In this document: one piece after another, positions 53,119 to 62,888 of the stretch
Layout: every line of letters starts with the position of its first letter
How positions within the stretch are numbered: the stretch's first letter is position 1
DNA from: Roseibium salinum
Lineage (GTDB): Bacteria; Pseudomonadota; Alphaproteobacteria; Rhizobiales; Stappiaceae
Assembly (NCBI RefSeq): GCF_026240905.1
Contig: NZ_JAPEVI010000003.1
Coordinates: forward strand, 1,550,001 to 1,614,000
Length of the DNA: 64,000 nucleotides
Direction: 5' to 3'
Made by a program: the position numbers and the translations under genes
The notes under the pieces: generated by a model
Seen by the model: the letters and a program-made list of their open reading frames with translations, nothing else
What the model was told of the DNA's origin: nothing
The model's database searches: none

Positions 53119-54066
53119 ATGACCCGCGAGGAGACGATAATCCGCAAGGCGCGACAGATCTGTGCATGGCGCATCCGGACATTCCTGCGCAGTGTGTGCG
53201 CCGTGGTCGCCGGCGGACTTGGACTTGCCGCGCTTTCCGGTACTCCGGCCGGAACGCAGGAACCGGTCAGTCTCCAAAATCATATCCTCGCCATCGGCAG
53301 TTGCCCGCCATGGCACCCGCAGTCGGTGGAAATATGCAGGCACAGCCTGCAGGAGGTGGTGTCGTCGCTGGCACCGAGGGTCAATGCCGGACCGGACAAG
53401 ACCCATTTGCTCATCAACGAAGGCGCGAGCGCTGCCGCGCTCAAACGCAAGGCGACGGAGCTTGCAAACAAGCTCACCCCGAATGACCGGCTCATCATTT
53501 ACGCCAATCTGCCACTCGGCGCGTCGGACATCACACTGCCATCGGGCCAAACCGGTTACGTGCTTGAACTCTGGTCGGGGCAAAAACCCGAGACGACCAA
53601 CATTGCGATCAGCGAGGGAACCTGGATGACGGCTCCGGCGTTCGCCGCCATGATTCATACGTTTCGGGCAGCCGAAGTCATCCTGATCCTCGACGCAAAC
53701 AACTCCAACGCCGCAAATCTTCACCTTCTGGACCAGCATGACACTGACCTGAAAGGCCGCCCGGAGGCCATTGTTTCCTCGTCCGGGGCCGGCCAGACCG
53801 CGAACTATTCCGCAGACCGCACCATATCACTGTTTGCCAAGCATCTGGCGCTCGCCCTGACCGAGACGGAGGGCTCCTTGCGGGAAGCCATGACCGCAGC
53901 CGTCAACGGGACGCGTCAGGCAGCCATTCCCATCTGCGCCGACCTGAAGACACATACGACCGAAAACAATGTGGTCGATTGCCAGCAAGAGCCTGCCGTT
54001 TACGACCCGGATCACCTGCTGAGCCGGACCCTTCTCATTCCTGTGTCCGAAACCCGCTTGAACTAA
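53119..54066 (+). CDS. Secreted protein with a degenerate caspase-like fold
   Basis: A 315-residue protein with a membrane/signal segment (RTFLRSVCAVVAGGLGLAAL, residues about 15-35). The mature part resembles the caspase-like (peptidase C14) fold: EGASAAALKRKATELANKL, DRLIIYANLPLG (where active enzymes have an SGHG histidine strand) and EVILILDANNSNAANL (where active enzymes have LDAC). Both catalytic His and Cys positions appear replaced, so it would be a pseudo-enzyme. This fold assignment is inference from pattern, not a search. ATG at 53119 is preferred over 53059. Confidence 0.5.
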   Translation: MTREETIIRKARQICAWRIRTFLRSVCAVVAGGLGLAALSGTPAGTQEPVSLQNHILAIGSCPPWHPQSVEICRHSLQEVVSSLAPRVNAGPDKTHLLINEGASAAALKRKATELANKLTPNDRLIIYANLPLGASDITLPSGQTGYVLELWSGQKPETTNIAISEGTWMTAPAFAAMIHTFRAAEVILILDANNSNAANLHLLDQHDTDLKGRPEAIVSSSGAGQTANYSADRTISLFAKHLALALTETEGSLREAMTAAVNGTRQAAIPICADLKTHTTENNVVDCQQEPAVYDPDHLLSRTLLIPVSETRLN

Positions 54067-54232
54067 GTACGGCATCGAAAGAGGTCTCTGCCGTCTTCCC
54101 GGCCAGGCAGAGCTCGTGCCGGAATTCGGGGCGCCTCGAATGTCCCCTACTGAACCCCTGCTCTCGGACTTTCCGGTCCCGGACCGCAGCATCACTGCCT
54201 CCGGGACGAAGAAATCGGGCGTCCGGCTCGTC

Positions 54233-56077
54233 TCAGTCGACGAACCGGACGGCTCCCTTGGAAGCACTGCTCGTCAGTTTGGCGTAGGCCCGCAGCGCTG
54301 TGGTGACCTTGCGCTTGCGCTTCTCCACCGGTTTCCAGGCTTGATCGCCCTTGGCCTCCATAGCCGCGCGGCGCTCGGCCAGTACATCGTCCGAAACATC
54401 CACTTTCAGCACGCGGTTGGGAATGTCGATGACGATCGTGTCGCCCTCTTCGACCAGACCGATCGCTCCGCCTTCAGCGGCTTCCGGAGAGATGTGGCCG
54501 ATGGAAAGGCCCGAGGAGCCACCGGAGAAACGGCCGTCGGTGATCAGTGCACAGTCCTTGCCGAGACCCTTGGATTTCAGGTAGCTGGTCGGATACAGCA
54601 TTTCCTGCATGCCCGGTCCACCGCGCGGCCCTTCATAGCGGATCAGCACAACGTCCCCCGGACTGACCTTGTTGGTCAGGATCGCCGAAACGGCGCTGTC
54701 CTGGCTCTCGAAAATCCGGGCCGGGCCCGTGAAGGTCAGGATGCTTTCATCGACACCCGCGGTTTTCACCACACAGCCGTCCTCGGCAATGTTGCCGTAA
54801 AGCACGGCCAGACCGCCATCCTTGCTGTAGGCATGTTGCGCCTCGCGGATGACGCCGCTCTTGCGGTCGAGATCGAGCTCCTCCCAACGGCGGTTCTGGC
54901 TGAAGGCAACCTGCGAGGGAACACCGCCCGGAGCCGCACGGTAGAACTCGTGCACGCTTTCGGAATTGGTCTGGCGGACATCCCAGCGGGCGAGCGCCTC
55001 CTTGAAAGTGGCGGAATGAACGGTCGGCACGTCGGAGTGCAGGAGCCCTGCCCGGTCCAGTTCTCCCAGAATGCCCATTATGCCGCCGGCCCGGTGAATG
55101 TCTTCCATGTGGATATTCTCGACCGCGGGCGCGACCTTGCACAGCACCGGAACCTTTTTCGACAGCCGGTCGATATCGTCCATCGTGAAGCCGACTTCGC
55201 CTTCATAAGACGCGGCCAGCAGGTGCAGGATCGTATTGGTGGAGCCGCCCATGGAGATGTCGAGGCTCATGGCATTCTCGAACGCCTTGAAGCTGGCGAT
55301 GTTGCGCGGCAGAACGCTTTCGTCATCCTGCTCGTAATAGCGCTTGGCGAGATCGACGATCAGATGGCCGGCTTCAACGAACAGCCGCTCGCGATCCGCA
55401 TGGGTGGCAAGCGTCGAACCGTTGCCCGGCAACGCAAGGCCGAGCGCCTCGGTCAGGCAGTTCATGGAGTTGGCCGTGAACATGCCCGAGCAGGAACCGC
55501 AGGTCGGGCAGGCATTCTGCTCCATGGACAGGACATCGGCATCGGACATCCGGTCATCGGCGGCCGCGACCATGGCGTCCACCAGGTCGATTGCCTTCTC
55601 GACGCCGTTTTCCAGCACCACCTTGCCGGCTTCCATCGGGCCGCCGGAGACGAAGACCACCGGAATGTTGAGCCGCATGGCGGCATTCAGCATGCCCGGA
55701 GTGATCTTGTCGCAGTTGGAGATGCAGACCAGCGCGTCGGCACAGTGGCCGTTGACCATGTATTCGACCGCGTCGGAAATGACCTCGCGCGAAGGCAGCG
55801 AATAGAGCATGCCGTCATGGCCCATGGCGATGCCGTCGTCGACCGCAATAGTGTTGAACTCCTTGGCAACGCCGCCGGCCTTCTCGACTTCCCGGGCGAC
55901 CAACTGGCCAAGGTCTTTCAGATGCACGTGGCCGGGCACGAACTGTGTGAACGAGTTGGAAATCGCAATGATCGGCTTGCCGAAATCATCGTCCTTCATG
56001 CCTGTGGCGCGCCAAAGTCCGCGCGCGCCGGCCATATTCCGGCCGTGTGTGGATGTTCTGGAACGATACGGAGGCAT
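54233..56077 (-). CDS. ilvD: Dihydroxy-acid dehydratase
   Basis: Iron-sulfur enzyme for valine, leucine and isoleucine synthesis, 614 residues, the standard length. The cluster/active-site Cys are in [15 protein letters not shown] and [20 protein letters not shown], and [20 protein letters not shown] is the conserved C-terminal active-site Ser region. The ATG at 56077 (MPPYRSR) has GGGAG about eight bases upstream; the frame continues 60 codons further without similarity. No other ilv genes adjoin it. Confidence 0.96.
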   Translation of the reverse strand: MPPYRSRTSTHGRNMAGARGLWRATGMKDDDFGKPIIAISNSFTQFVPGHVHLKDLGQLVAREVEKAGGVAKEFNTIAVDDGIAMGHDGMLYSLPSREVISDAVEYMVNGHCADALVCISNCDKITPGMLNAAMRLNIPVVFVSGGPMEAGKVVLENGVEKAIDLVDAMVAAADDRMSDADVLSMEQNACPTCGSCSGMFTANSMNCLTEALGLALPGNGSTLATHADRERLFVEAGHLIVDLAKRYYEQDDESVLPRNIASFKAFENAMSLDISMGGSTNTILHLLAASYEGEVGFTMDDIDRLSKKVPVLCKVAPAVENIHMEDIHRAGGIMGILGELDRAGLLHSDVPTVHSATFKEALARWDVRQTNSESVHEFYRAAPGGVPSQVAFSQNRRWEELDLDRKSGVIREAQHAYSKDGGLAVLYGNIAEDGCVVKTAGVDESILTFTGPARIFESQDSAVSAILTNKVSPGDVVLIRYEGPRGGPGMQEMLYPTSYLKSKGLGKDCALITDGRFSGGSSGLSIGHISPEAAEGGAIGLVEEGDTIVIDIPNRVLKVDVSDDVLAERRAAMEAKGDQAWKPVEKRKRKVTTALRAYAKLTSSASKGAVRFVD

Positions 56078-56301
56078 TGTGTCTCTCCCTGCATGTGCAG
56101 CCATCCCACGCCCTCGGCAGGTGTCCCGCCCGAGGCGCGAGCGATGTCCGCACCCGTATTTCATCTGGCAATGGGTGTGACAGGTTTTTGAATAGAACAA
56201 AAGGCCTGAAAGTGCAAAAAGAGTACGCTCCGGTACGGTTGGCGCGCGAGCTGTCAAAAGTGCGGAGAACCCAAAGCCAGCGCCTTGCGCTGCCGCAAAA
56301 A

Positions 56302-56328
56302 GCCGGTGCGGGCAATGCCCGCACCGGC
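56302..56328 (-). terminator. Terminator of the nemA-like gene
   Basis: Arms of about 12-13 bases (GCCGGTGCGGGC / GCCCGCACCGGC) with a very small loop, and on the minus strand TTTTTGCGGC follows. It is 58 bases after the reductase stop. A GTTTT on the other side could make it bidirectional. Confidence 0.8.
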
Positions 56329-56385
56329 CAGTTTTCAGGCCTCCGGAAGGCGTGGATGTCAGGCGGCCTGAATCCTTTATGCGCC

Positions 56386-57498
56386 CTACTGGGCCGCGAT
56401 CGAGCTTTCCTCCAGCGTCGGATAATCCGTGTACCCCTTCTCGGTTCCGCCGTAGAGCGTGTCCCGGTCGAGTTCGTTCAGGGGCGCTTCCTTTTGGAGC
56501 CGCACGACAAGATCCGGATTGGAAATGAACGGACGTCCGAAGGCGACAAGGTCCAGCGTCTCGCTTTCGATAGCTTTGATCGCCGAAGCCCGATCATAGC
56601 CGTTATTGCCCATCCTGGCGCCGTCGAAGAGCGCGTAAAGCCCGGCAAGATCACCGCCCTCGGGAATGTCGCGCGGACCGCCGGTCTGCCCTTCGACCAG
56701 ATGGAGATAGGCCAGCCCATAGCCGTTCAGCAGGCGGACCGCGTAAGAGAAGGTTTCCTGCGGATTGCTGTCTTCAATGTCATTGGCGTTCGAGAACGGG
56801 CTCAGACGCACCCCGACACGATCTCCGCCCCAGACGCCGACCACCGCCTCGGTCACCTCTTTCAGGAACCGCGCACGGTTTTCGATCGGCCCGCCATAGC
56901 CGTCGTCACGCTTGTTGGAGCCGTCACGGAGGAACTGGTCGATCAGGTAACCGTTGGCCGCGTGGATCTCCACGCCGTCAAAGCCGGCCCTTTTCGCGTT
57001 CTCGGCCGCCCTTGTGTAGTCCTCGATGATCCCCGGTATTTCAGAGATTTCGAGCGCGCGCGGGGTGGGCGTGTCAACGAACCCGGTCCCGTCGAAGGTC
57101 TTGGAATTTGCCGCAATGGCGGACGGGGCGACCGGATCGGCCCCGCCGGTCTGAAGCACCGGATGGGAGATGCGGCCCACGTGCCAGAGCTGAATGACAA
57201 TCCTGCCGCCCGCAGCGTGAACGGCGTCGGTCACCTTCTTCCAACCGTTGACCTGGGCATCGGAATAGATGCCCGGCGTCCAGGCGTAGCCCTTGCCCTG
57301 CGGGGAAATCTGGGAGGCCTCGGTCACGATCAGCCCTGCCCCGGCGCGCTGGCGATAATATTCGACGTGGATTTCAAACGGGGCGTCATCTTGCGGCCGT
57401 GCCCGGTTACGGGTCAGCGGAGCCATCACGATACGGTTCTTCAAATCGATAGCACCGGCTTTTGCCGGAGAAAACAGCGTCGTACCTGCCATGGTCAT
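56386..57498 (-). CDS. nemA: Old Yellow Enzyme-type alkene reductase (NemA-like)
   Basis: FMN/NADPH-dependent ene-reductase of about 370 residues. The family motifs [35 protein letters not shown], the active-site [18 protein letters not shown] and the C-terminal [11 protein letters not shown] are present. It reduces activated alkenes such as N-ethylmaleimide and nitro compounds. MTMAG at 57498 or MAGTT at 57492 is the start. A 28-bp operator lies 31 bases upstream, and a TetR gene is the next upstream gene on the same strand. Confidence 0.92.
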   Translation of the reverse strand: MTMAGTTLFSPAKAGAIDLKNRIVMAPLTRNRARPQDDAPFEIHVEYYRQRAGAGLIVTEASQISPQGKGYAWTPGIYSDAQVNGWKKVTDAVHAAGGRIVIQLWHVGRISHPVLQTGGADPVAPSAIAANSKTFDGTGFVDTPTPRALEISEIPGIIEDYTRAAENAKRAGFDGVEIHAANGYLIDQFLRDGSNKRDDGYGGPIENRARFLKEVTEAVVGVWGGDRVGVRLSPFSNANDIEDSNPQETFSYAVRLLNGYGLAYLHLVEGQTGGPRDIPEGGDLAGLYALFDGARMGNNGYDRASAIKAIESETLDLVAFGRPFISNPDLVVRLQKEAPLNELDRDTLYGGTEKGYTDYPTLEESSIAAQ

Positions 57499-57528
57499 AT
57501 TTCCTTCTGGCTGTTGTTCAAAGTTGGA

Positions 57529-57556
57529 TATTTATGGACTAATCAGTCCATAAATA
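57529..57556 (-). promoter_or_regulatory. Palindromic TetR (NemR-like) operator
   Basis: Perfect 12-base arms TATTTATGGACT and AGTCCATAAATA around AATC, 31 bases before the nemA-like start and about 54 bases after the TetR stop. A site of this size in front of an ene-reductase gene is what is known for NemR-type repressors. Confidence 0.8.
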
Positions 57557-57609
57557 GGCGTGCGAAACCAGGTCATCACCTGGATTGCGCGGCTGGGAAG
57601 GCGCTCTTC

Positions 57610-58209
57610 CTACGGGGAGAGTACCGATCTGGCTTGTTTTAAGGTATCGGCAATCCGGTCTGCCGGGATGCCGGCCTTGCGGAGTGCCAGGGTTCCGATT
57701 GCGAGCGAGGAATAAGCGCGCGCCTTGTCCCGGACGGCGTCGGGATTTTGCGGGTCGAGGGCCCTGGCAAATATTTCCTCGATACTCTCCAGGTGGCGGC
57801 GCCCGAGTGCGGCGACCTTTTCATCATGCGGGGCAAGCTCGGTGATGCAATTCACCAGCAAGCAGCCTCGCGGTCCCCCTTTGGGATCCGATATGGCCTG
57901 CATCATGGCGTCGATCGGATCGCCGCCGGCAGTTTCCGCAACATTCCTCAGATTGCGGATACCGTTGCTCGAATAGTGTTCCACGGCCCTCAGAAACAAG
58001 GACTGCTTGTCCCCGAATGCGCCGTAGAAGCTCGACCGGCTGAGGCCCATGGCCTTGGTCAGGTCATCCAGAGACGTCGCTTCAAAACCCTTTTGCCAGA
58101 ACACGTTCATGGCGGCCTCCAGCGCGGCGGCTTCATCGAAATTGCGCGGCCGCCCCGGTCCGGATACCCGTTTTTCGGGTGAAGATTTGTGAAACTGAGC
58201 CTCTGACAT
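57610..58209 (-). CDS. TetR/AcrR-family regulator (NemR-like)
   Basis: A 199-residue repressor. The HTH (about residues 25-70) is SLDDLTKAMGLSRSSFYGAFGDK; the C-terminal domain contains PRGCLLVNCITELAPHD with a Cys that could sense electrophiles, as in NemR. It is immediately upstream of the ene-reductase gene, with the operator between, and should control it. A direct test of ligand is not possible here. Confidence 0.88.
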   Translation of the reverse strand: MSEAQFHKSSPEKRVSGPGRPRNFDEAAALEAAMNVFWQKGFEATSLDDLTKAMGLSRSSFYGAFGDKQSLFLRAVEHYSSNGIRNLRNVAETAGGDPIDAMMQAISDPKGGPRGCLLVNCITELAPHDEKVAALGRRHLESIEEIFARALDPQNPDAVRDKARAYSSLAIGTLALRKAGIPADRIADTLKQARSVLSP

Positions 58210-58324
58210 GCTCCTGATATGGACTGTCCGGTCCGCAATGCAAGTTCCGCCACGGAAAATTACGGACTGAGCGTTTCAGATTTATGGATGCGGCAAGGCG
58301 GCCGTCGCGCACCGCAGTCGGGAT

Positions 58325-59512
58325 CTACATCCTGCAGGAGCCGGCATATGCATCGCCGACATCATCGAAAATGCGCGCTATGGCTTCCATTTCATAAAGC
58401 CTGCTGGTGCGCCGCACGCCCTCCACCAGATACAGGTCCTGGATCGGAAACTGGTTGGAATTGAAACGGAAATCTCCGCGCACGCTCTCGAACGGTGCGG
58501 CGTTGATGGCGGAGAGAAGAACCTCCTGGTCTTTCACGCCCCCGGTGAGCTCGAGGGCGAAATGAATGAGCCTTGCCGCATCGTAGCCCTGCGCGGCATA
58601 AACCGACGGTTCGTATTTGTATTCGCGGCCGAATTCGCGCACGAAACGCTTGTTCGACGGATTGTCCAGATTGGGCGCCCAATGAGACGCGGAGAAAAGG
58701 CCCTCCGCCGTCTCGCCGGTATGGGGCAAGGTCACGGCGTTGATCGTTCGCGACGACAGGAACGGGACAATGCCCTTGAGACCGGAGGCGTGGAACTGCC
58801 TGACCAGTTCGACACCCATGCCGCCCGGCATGTAGGCAAAGATGGCATCGGGTTCGATTTCGGAGACCTGCCGGAATTCTTCCGAGAAATCCGACTGGCC
58901 GAGCTTGGGAAACAGCTCGCGCGCGATCTGCCCCTTGAAGTGGCGGCGAAATGCGGCGACGGCATCGCGGGCGGCTTCGTAATCGGGCGCGACCGTGACG
59001 ACCTGCTGATAGCCCTTCAGGCTCGCATAGCGGCCCATGGTCTCATGGACCTGATCGTCCTGCGAGGCGGTGGAGAAGAAGTAGCGGCTGCATTGCCGTC
59101 CGGCGATGGGCGCCGGCCCGGATTGGGTGCCGATGAAGATCGTCTTGGAACGCACCACTGGATCGTGCACCGCCAGCATGACCCTGGAAAAATTCACGCC
59201 GACCAGTATGTCGATGCCGTTCTGCTCGATCAGCTTTGTTACCTCTTCGACAGCATATTCGGGATCCAGCTTGTCATCGACAACGAGAACATTCGTCGGC
59301 AGGCCGCCCAGGGCGCCATTGGATTGTTTCAGGCCAAGCATGAAACCGTCGCGCATCTGCTCGCCGAATATCGCAGCCGGTCCCGACAGGGTTGCCATGA
59401 AGCCGATTTTCAATTCGGGGATTTCCTGCGCCACCAACGCCTGACACGTCAGCGCCAGTCCCGCGATCATGCCACTTGCGTGTGCGAGACAGTGCGAGAT
59501 CCAGGATTTCAT
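58325..59512 (-). CDS. Branched-chain amino acid-type ABC solute-binding protein, orphan
   Basis: A 395-residue periplasmic binding protein of the LivJ/Peripla_BP_6 class. The signal peptide covers about residues 1-30 (cleavage near VAQEIPE). The mature part begins LKIGFMATLSGPAAIFGEQM, with the later ATVAPDYEAARDAV-type hinge segment and AQGYDAARLIHFALELTGG. No permease or ATPase gene is adjacent; it may serve a distant transporter or a chemoreceptor. Confidence 0.85.
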   Translation of the reverse strand: MKSWISHCLAHASGMIAGLALTCQALVAQEIPELKIGFMATLSGPAAIFGEQMRDGFMLGLKQSNGALGGLPTNVLVVDDKLDPEYAVEEVTKLIEQNGIDILVGVNFSRVMLAVHDPVVRSKTIFIGTQSGPAPIAGRQCSRYFFSTASQDDQVHETMGRYASLKGYQQVVTVAPDYEAARDAVAAFRRHFKGQIARELFPKLGQSDFSEEFRQVSEIEPDAIFAYMPGGMGVELVRQFHASGLKGIVPFLSSRTINAVTLPHTGETAEGLFSASHWAPNLDNPSNKRFVREFGREYKYEPSVYAAQGYDAARLIHFALELTGGVKDQEVLLSAINAAPFESVRGDFRFNSNQFPIQDLYLVEGVRRTSRLYEMEAIARIFDDVGDAYAGSCRM

Positions 59513-59794
59513 GATGTCTTGCCCGTGTGTTTCAATTGCTGTTCTGGCCGATTACTGCGGCCTTCTGGCCGGGAGCAGGCGCTATCGTCCTCATCATGAC
59601 GGAGACAGGTTAGGCTTTTGCAAACAACGGCAAGGACGTTCGCGAACGATCACAAGCCCGCCACAATTGCCGTCAAATTCCTCAGGGCTGCCGCAATCCT
59701 GCCCGTGTCCCGACGCATTGACAAAGATAAATGCCGGTCTTCGATCCGATATCCGCCCCAGCGCCTGTCAGATCCGGGAATCCAGGAGTGCCGT

Positions 59795-60892
59795 ATGTAT
59801 TCCATATCCTTGCCACCGCGCGAATTCGAACCCCAGTCGGACGTCTCACCGGACAGCAAGCCTTCCGTCACGGCGAACCAGGAACTGAAACTCGTCAGAC
59901 CTTCTGAGCCCTTCCCTGAAGCGGAAGCACCGCAGGAGCAGTCGAAAAACGCCGAGATACTTGCGGCAAGGATCCTTCACCTGCACGCCACCGCCGAAGT
60001 TGCGGAGACCAAAAGACCAAGGCTGATCGACAATTACGACGAGCCGGCACTGGACGTGCCCGGTGTTTTGTGGCGTGCGAAGGAAGATGTCAGGGCGGTG
60101 CCCCCCAGGCCCGAGGCATTGGCCCTGTCGGACAGGACGGTGTCCTCAGGCTCGCTTCGCAACGGGCCAAGCTTCAAGGCGTTGCTGATAAGTTCGCTGC
60201 TCATCGTCGCTGCCGGCAGCGGCGCCCTCGCCGTGAGCATGACCGGCCTCCTGCAGGACAGGGGCGACGGCAGCCGCACGGTGGAAACCCTGAGCATTAC
60301 CGCCGAGCCGACCATCGAGAGCCTGATCGCAGGAAGCGACGGAGTGTCGTCCGGTGGCAGCACAGCAGGAGAAACCGCGGCTGGAGAGATCGATACCGCC
60401 AAGGCACAGGCAAAAGCCCAGATACGCAAGGTCTTTGCCGCGCGCGACCCGAATGCTTCTGCTTCGGTCAATCAGGCTGCCGCGGTTGCAGACACGGCGC
60501 AAGATCCTTCGCCGGACAAAATCCAGGCACGGGTCGAGCCCCGTCAGGCCGGCGAAGCCGGAAACACCTTGAGCGAGGCAGGTGCAACCGGTTCTGCCCT
60601 GGCGCAGACAGGTCAAACGGGCGCTGCGGTTCCGGCAGCCGGAGAGATTTCAACTGCCTCAGAACAGTCCGAAACCGGGATCGAAACCCTGCCAGGCGAC
60701 CCTGCCTATACGAACACGGGTTTGGTCTCTGTTGCGGTCAATCTGCGGCAGACGGCGGACAACGACTCCGAGGTCCTGACCGTTGTTCCGGAAAACAGCG
60801 AAGTCCGCTTCAGCGAATGCGGGCCGTGGTGGTGCAATATTTCCTACGAGGGACAGTCGGGTTTCATCAGCCAGAAGTATCTGCAACGATAG
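59795..60892 (+). CDS. Membrane-anchored protein with C-terminal SH3 domain
   Basis: A 365-residue protein. A cytoplasmic N-terminus (about 1-120) precedes one hydrophobic segment around residues 128-150 (ALLISSLLIVAAGSGALAV). A long, Ala/Glu/Gln/Ser-rich periplasmic linker follows, then a bacterial SH3 domain (SH3_3) at about 300-365: VAVNLRQTADNDSEVL and WWCNISYEGQSGFISQKYL. Such domains often bind cell-wall peptides. AGGAG lies seven bases before the ATG at 59795, which overrides a longer open frame. Role in envelope maintenance is inference. Confidence 0.78.
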   Translation: MYSISLPPREFEPQSDVSPDSKPSVTANQELKLVRPSEPFPEAEAPQEQSKNAEILAARILHLHATAEVAETKRPRLIDNYDEPALDVPGVLWRAKEDVRAVPPRPEALALSDRTVSSGSLRNGPSFKALLISSLLIVAAGSGALAVSMTGLLQDRGDGSRTVETLSITAEPTIESLIAGSDGVSSGGSTAGETAAGEIDTAKAQAKAQIRKVFAARDPNASASVNQAAAVADTAQDPSPDKIQARVEPRQAGEAGNTLSEAGATGSALAQTGQTGAAVPAAGEISTASEQSETGIETLPGDPAYTNTGLVSVAVNLRQTADNDSEVLTVVPENSEVRFSECGPWWCNISYEGQSGFISQKYLQR

Positions 60893-60997
60893 GGCCGGTG
60901 GTCTCCACGGCGGCCTGAACCGTTCAAGTAGAGCCTTGTTAAGCCTGATCCGTTAGTATCCGCATCACTTTGAGTTGATGATGGCAGGAGGCGGATC

Positions 60998-61483
60998 ATG
61001 CCCAACCCCAAATCGCGCCGCGTTGTCGCGTATCTGACCTCGGTTGTCGGACTGACCGTCTTCCCGGCCATGAGTTCCGTCCCTGCTCTTGCCGATGGCA
61101 CCGATTGCGTGATCTATGCGACCGACTATGCCAGTGCCCGCATGGGCAGCGGCGACGTCGTCGGTGACGTTGTTTCCGGCGGCATGGCGGGCGCCGTTGC
61201 CGGCGGAGAATGGCAGGGCCCCTCCGGAGCCCACCGCGGCGTGCGCGTCGGTGGCGCGCTCGGGGTCATGGACAATCTCGGCTCCTTGCCGGGCGGATGG
61301 CAGGCGCTTTACGACATGGCCTATCAGATGTGCCTGCAGCAGACGTCCGGCGTGAATGCCGGCACGCCGACCTTGCCTGCCCCGCCGCCCGACTGCCGGT
61401 CCTCGGCCAGCGTCAATGCGCCTTTGCGGCGAACGCCCGAGGGCGGCATCATGGCCGGCTCCGGCTTCGGAAACTGTCCTTAG
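60998..61483 (+). CDS. Secreted glycine-rich hypothetical protein
   Basis: A 161-residue exported protein. A signal peptide is evident (VVAYLTSVVGLTVFPAMSS, cleavage near ALADG). The mature region is rich in Gly and Ala with GDVVGDVVSGGMAGAVAGG, a glycine-zipper-like stretch that could insert in a membrane, and two separated Cys pairs. No family is recognised. It lies between envelope genes, and its stop precedes the transglycosylase start by 118 bp. Confidence 0.6.
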   Translation: MPNPKSRRVVAYLTSVVGLTVFPAMSSVPALADGTDCVIYATDYASARMGSGDVVGDVVSGGMAGAVAGGEWQGPSGAHRGVRVGGALGVMDNLGSLPGGWQALYDMAYQMCLQQTSGVNAGTPTLPAPPPDCRSSASVNAPLRRTPEGGIMAGSGFGNCP

Positions 61484-61601
61484 ACCGCAATCAACAATCC
61501 CCACGTCGCAGCGCACGACCCCGGTTGACCTTCGGGGCGAAGCAAAGTCAACTATGGCCGATTTGCGCAATTTCATCCGCCACAAGACGACAGGACTTTT
61601 C

Positions 61602-62798
61602 ATGACTCGCCGAGTGCTCTTTGCTTCCCGACTTGCCGCTGCCGCTTTTTCCGCAGTCTGGATCGCCGCCTCACCGGCGGCTGCCCAGCAATGCGGCGGG
61701 GATTTCCGGCAGTTTCTGGCCGACCTTAAGCAGGAGGCGATATCGCGGGGTCTTTCCGCACAGGCGGCGGACCGGACGCTCTCCGGGGCCCGGGTCGACC
61801 AGACAGTCCTTGCCCGGGACCGGGCGCAGGGCATCTTCAAGATGCCCTTTCTGGAGTTCTCCAAGCGGGTCATCTCCGGCTACCGGATGAAGAACGGTGC
61901 GGCGAACATGCAGAAATATGCCGCCATCTTCCAGCGCACCGAGCAGGAATATGGCGTGCCCGCTCCCGTCATCACCGCCTTTTGGGCACTTGAAACCGAC
62001 TTCGGAGCGGTTCAGGGCGACTTCAATACCGTCAACGCCCTGGCGACACTGGCGCATGATTGCCGCCGTCCGGAACTGTTCCGTCCGCAGCTCATCGCCG
62101 CCATCGAAATGGTTCAGCGCGGCGATCTCGACCCGCAACGCACCACCGGTGCCTGGGCGGGCGAAATCGGCATGGTGCAGATGCTTCCCGAGGATATCAT
62201 CAAGTTCGGCCGCGACGGCGACGGCGACGGGCATGTGCGTCTGAAGGAAAGCGCTGCCGATGCGATTCTGAGCGCCGGCGCCTTCATCCAGCATCTGGGC
62301 TGGCGCCGGGGCGAGCCGTGGCTGCAGGAGGTCACGGCGCCGCAGAACCTCAACTGGGCGGAAACGGGGCTTGGCAATGCAAAGACCGGAGCCCAGTGGG
62401 CGGCCCTAGGTGTTCAACCGCGCTGGGGACAGATCTCCTCGAACCTGCCTGCCTCCCTCATCCTTCCGCAGGGCCGCAAGGGCCCCGCCTTCCTCGCCTA
62501 TCCGAACTTCAACGTCTATCTGGAGTGGAACCAGTCCTTCGTCTACACGACCACGGCCGCCTACTTCGCCACCCGTCTCGCAGGTGCCCCGGTCTACAAC
62601 GAGGGCAACCCGGAACCGGGGCTGAGCGACGCACAGATGAAACAGCTGCAGACCAAGCTCGCGAACATGGGTTATGATGTCGGCAAGATCGACGGCATCC
62701 TGGGATCCGGTACCCGCGCCGCCGTGCGCGATGCCCAGCAACGGCTCGGGATGCCGGCCGACGCCTGGCCGACCCCGGCCCTGCTCAACCGTCTCTGA
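61602..62798 (+). CDS. Lytic murein transglycosylase, MltB type, with peptidoglycan-binding domain
   Basis: A 398-residue secreted enzyme that cleaves peptidoglycan to 1,6-anhydro-muropeptides. After a signal peptide (ending AAAQQ) the MltB catalytic domain follows: active-site Glu in FWALETDFGAVQG (about 130), then GEIGMVQMLPEDI and DGDGDGHVRLKE, an EF-hand-like calcium loop also known in the related Slt35. The C-terminal PG_binding_1 domain (about 340-395) shows LQTKLANMGYDVGKIDGILG. AGGA is seven bases before the ATG at 61602; a longer open frame exists. Confidence 0.9.
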   Translation: MTRRVLFASRLAAAAFSAVWIAASPAAAQQCGGDFRQFLADLKQEAISRGLSAQAADRTLSGARVDQTVLARDRAQGIFKMPFLEFSKRVISGYRMKNGAANMQKYAAIFQRTEQEYGVPAPVITAFWALETDFGAVQGDFNTVNALATLAHDCRRPELFRPQLIAAIEMVQRGDLDPQRTTGAWAGEIGMVQMLPEDIIKFGRDGDGDGHVRLKESAADAILSAGAFIQHLGWRRGEPWLQEVTAPQNLNWAETGLGNAKTGAQWAALGVQPRWGQISSNLPASLILPQGRKGPAFLAYPNFNVYLEWNQSFVYTTTAAYFATRLAGAPVYNEGNPEPGLSDAQMKQLQTKLANMGYDVGKIDGILGSGTRAAVRDAQQRLGMPADAWPTPALLNRL

Positions 62799-62838
62799 AA
62801 ATGGAATAGGGTACGGGCGCGACAGCCCTGCCTCGAGT

Positions 62839-62870
62839 GCCCGGAACGCGATTGAAATCGCGTTCCGGGC
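62839..62870. terminator. Bidirectional terminator between transglycosylase and cupin genes
   Basis: Perfect 15-base arms GCCCGGAACGCGATT and AATCGCGTTCCGGGC with a two-base centre, 40 bases after the transglycosylase stop and 18 bases before the cupin stop on the other strand. A U-tract is weak on both sides; convergence makes terminator function likely. Confidence 0.65.
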
Positions 62871-62888
62871 TTGCATGTTGCTGACCGC

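Noticed and set aside
54116..56191. 691-codon frame antisense to ilvD
   Set aside because: ilvD has all iron-sulfur cysteines and full length; the opposite frame is a composition effect.
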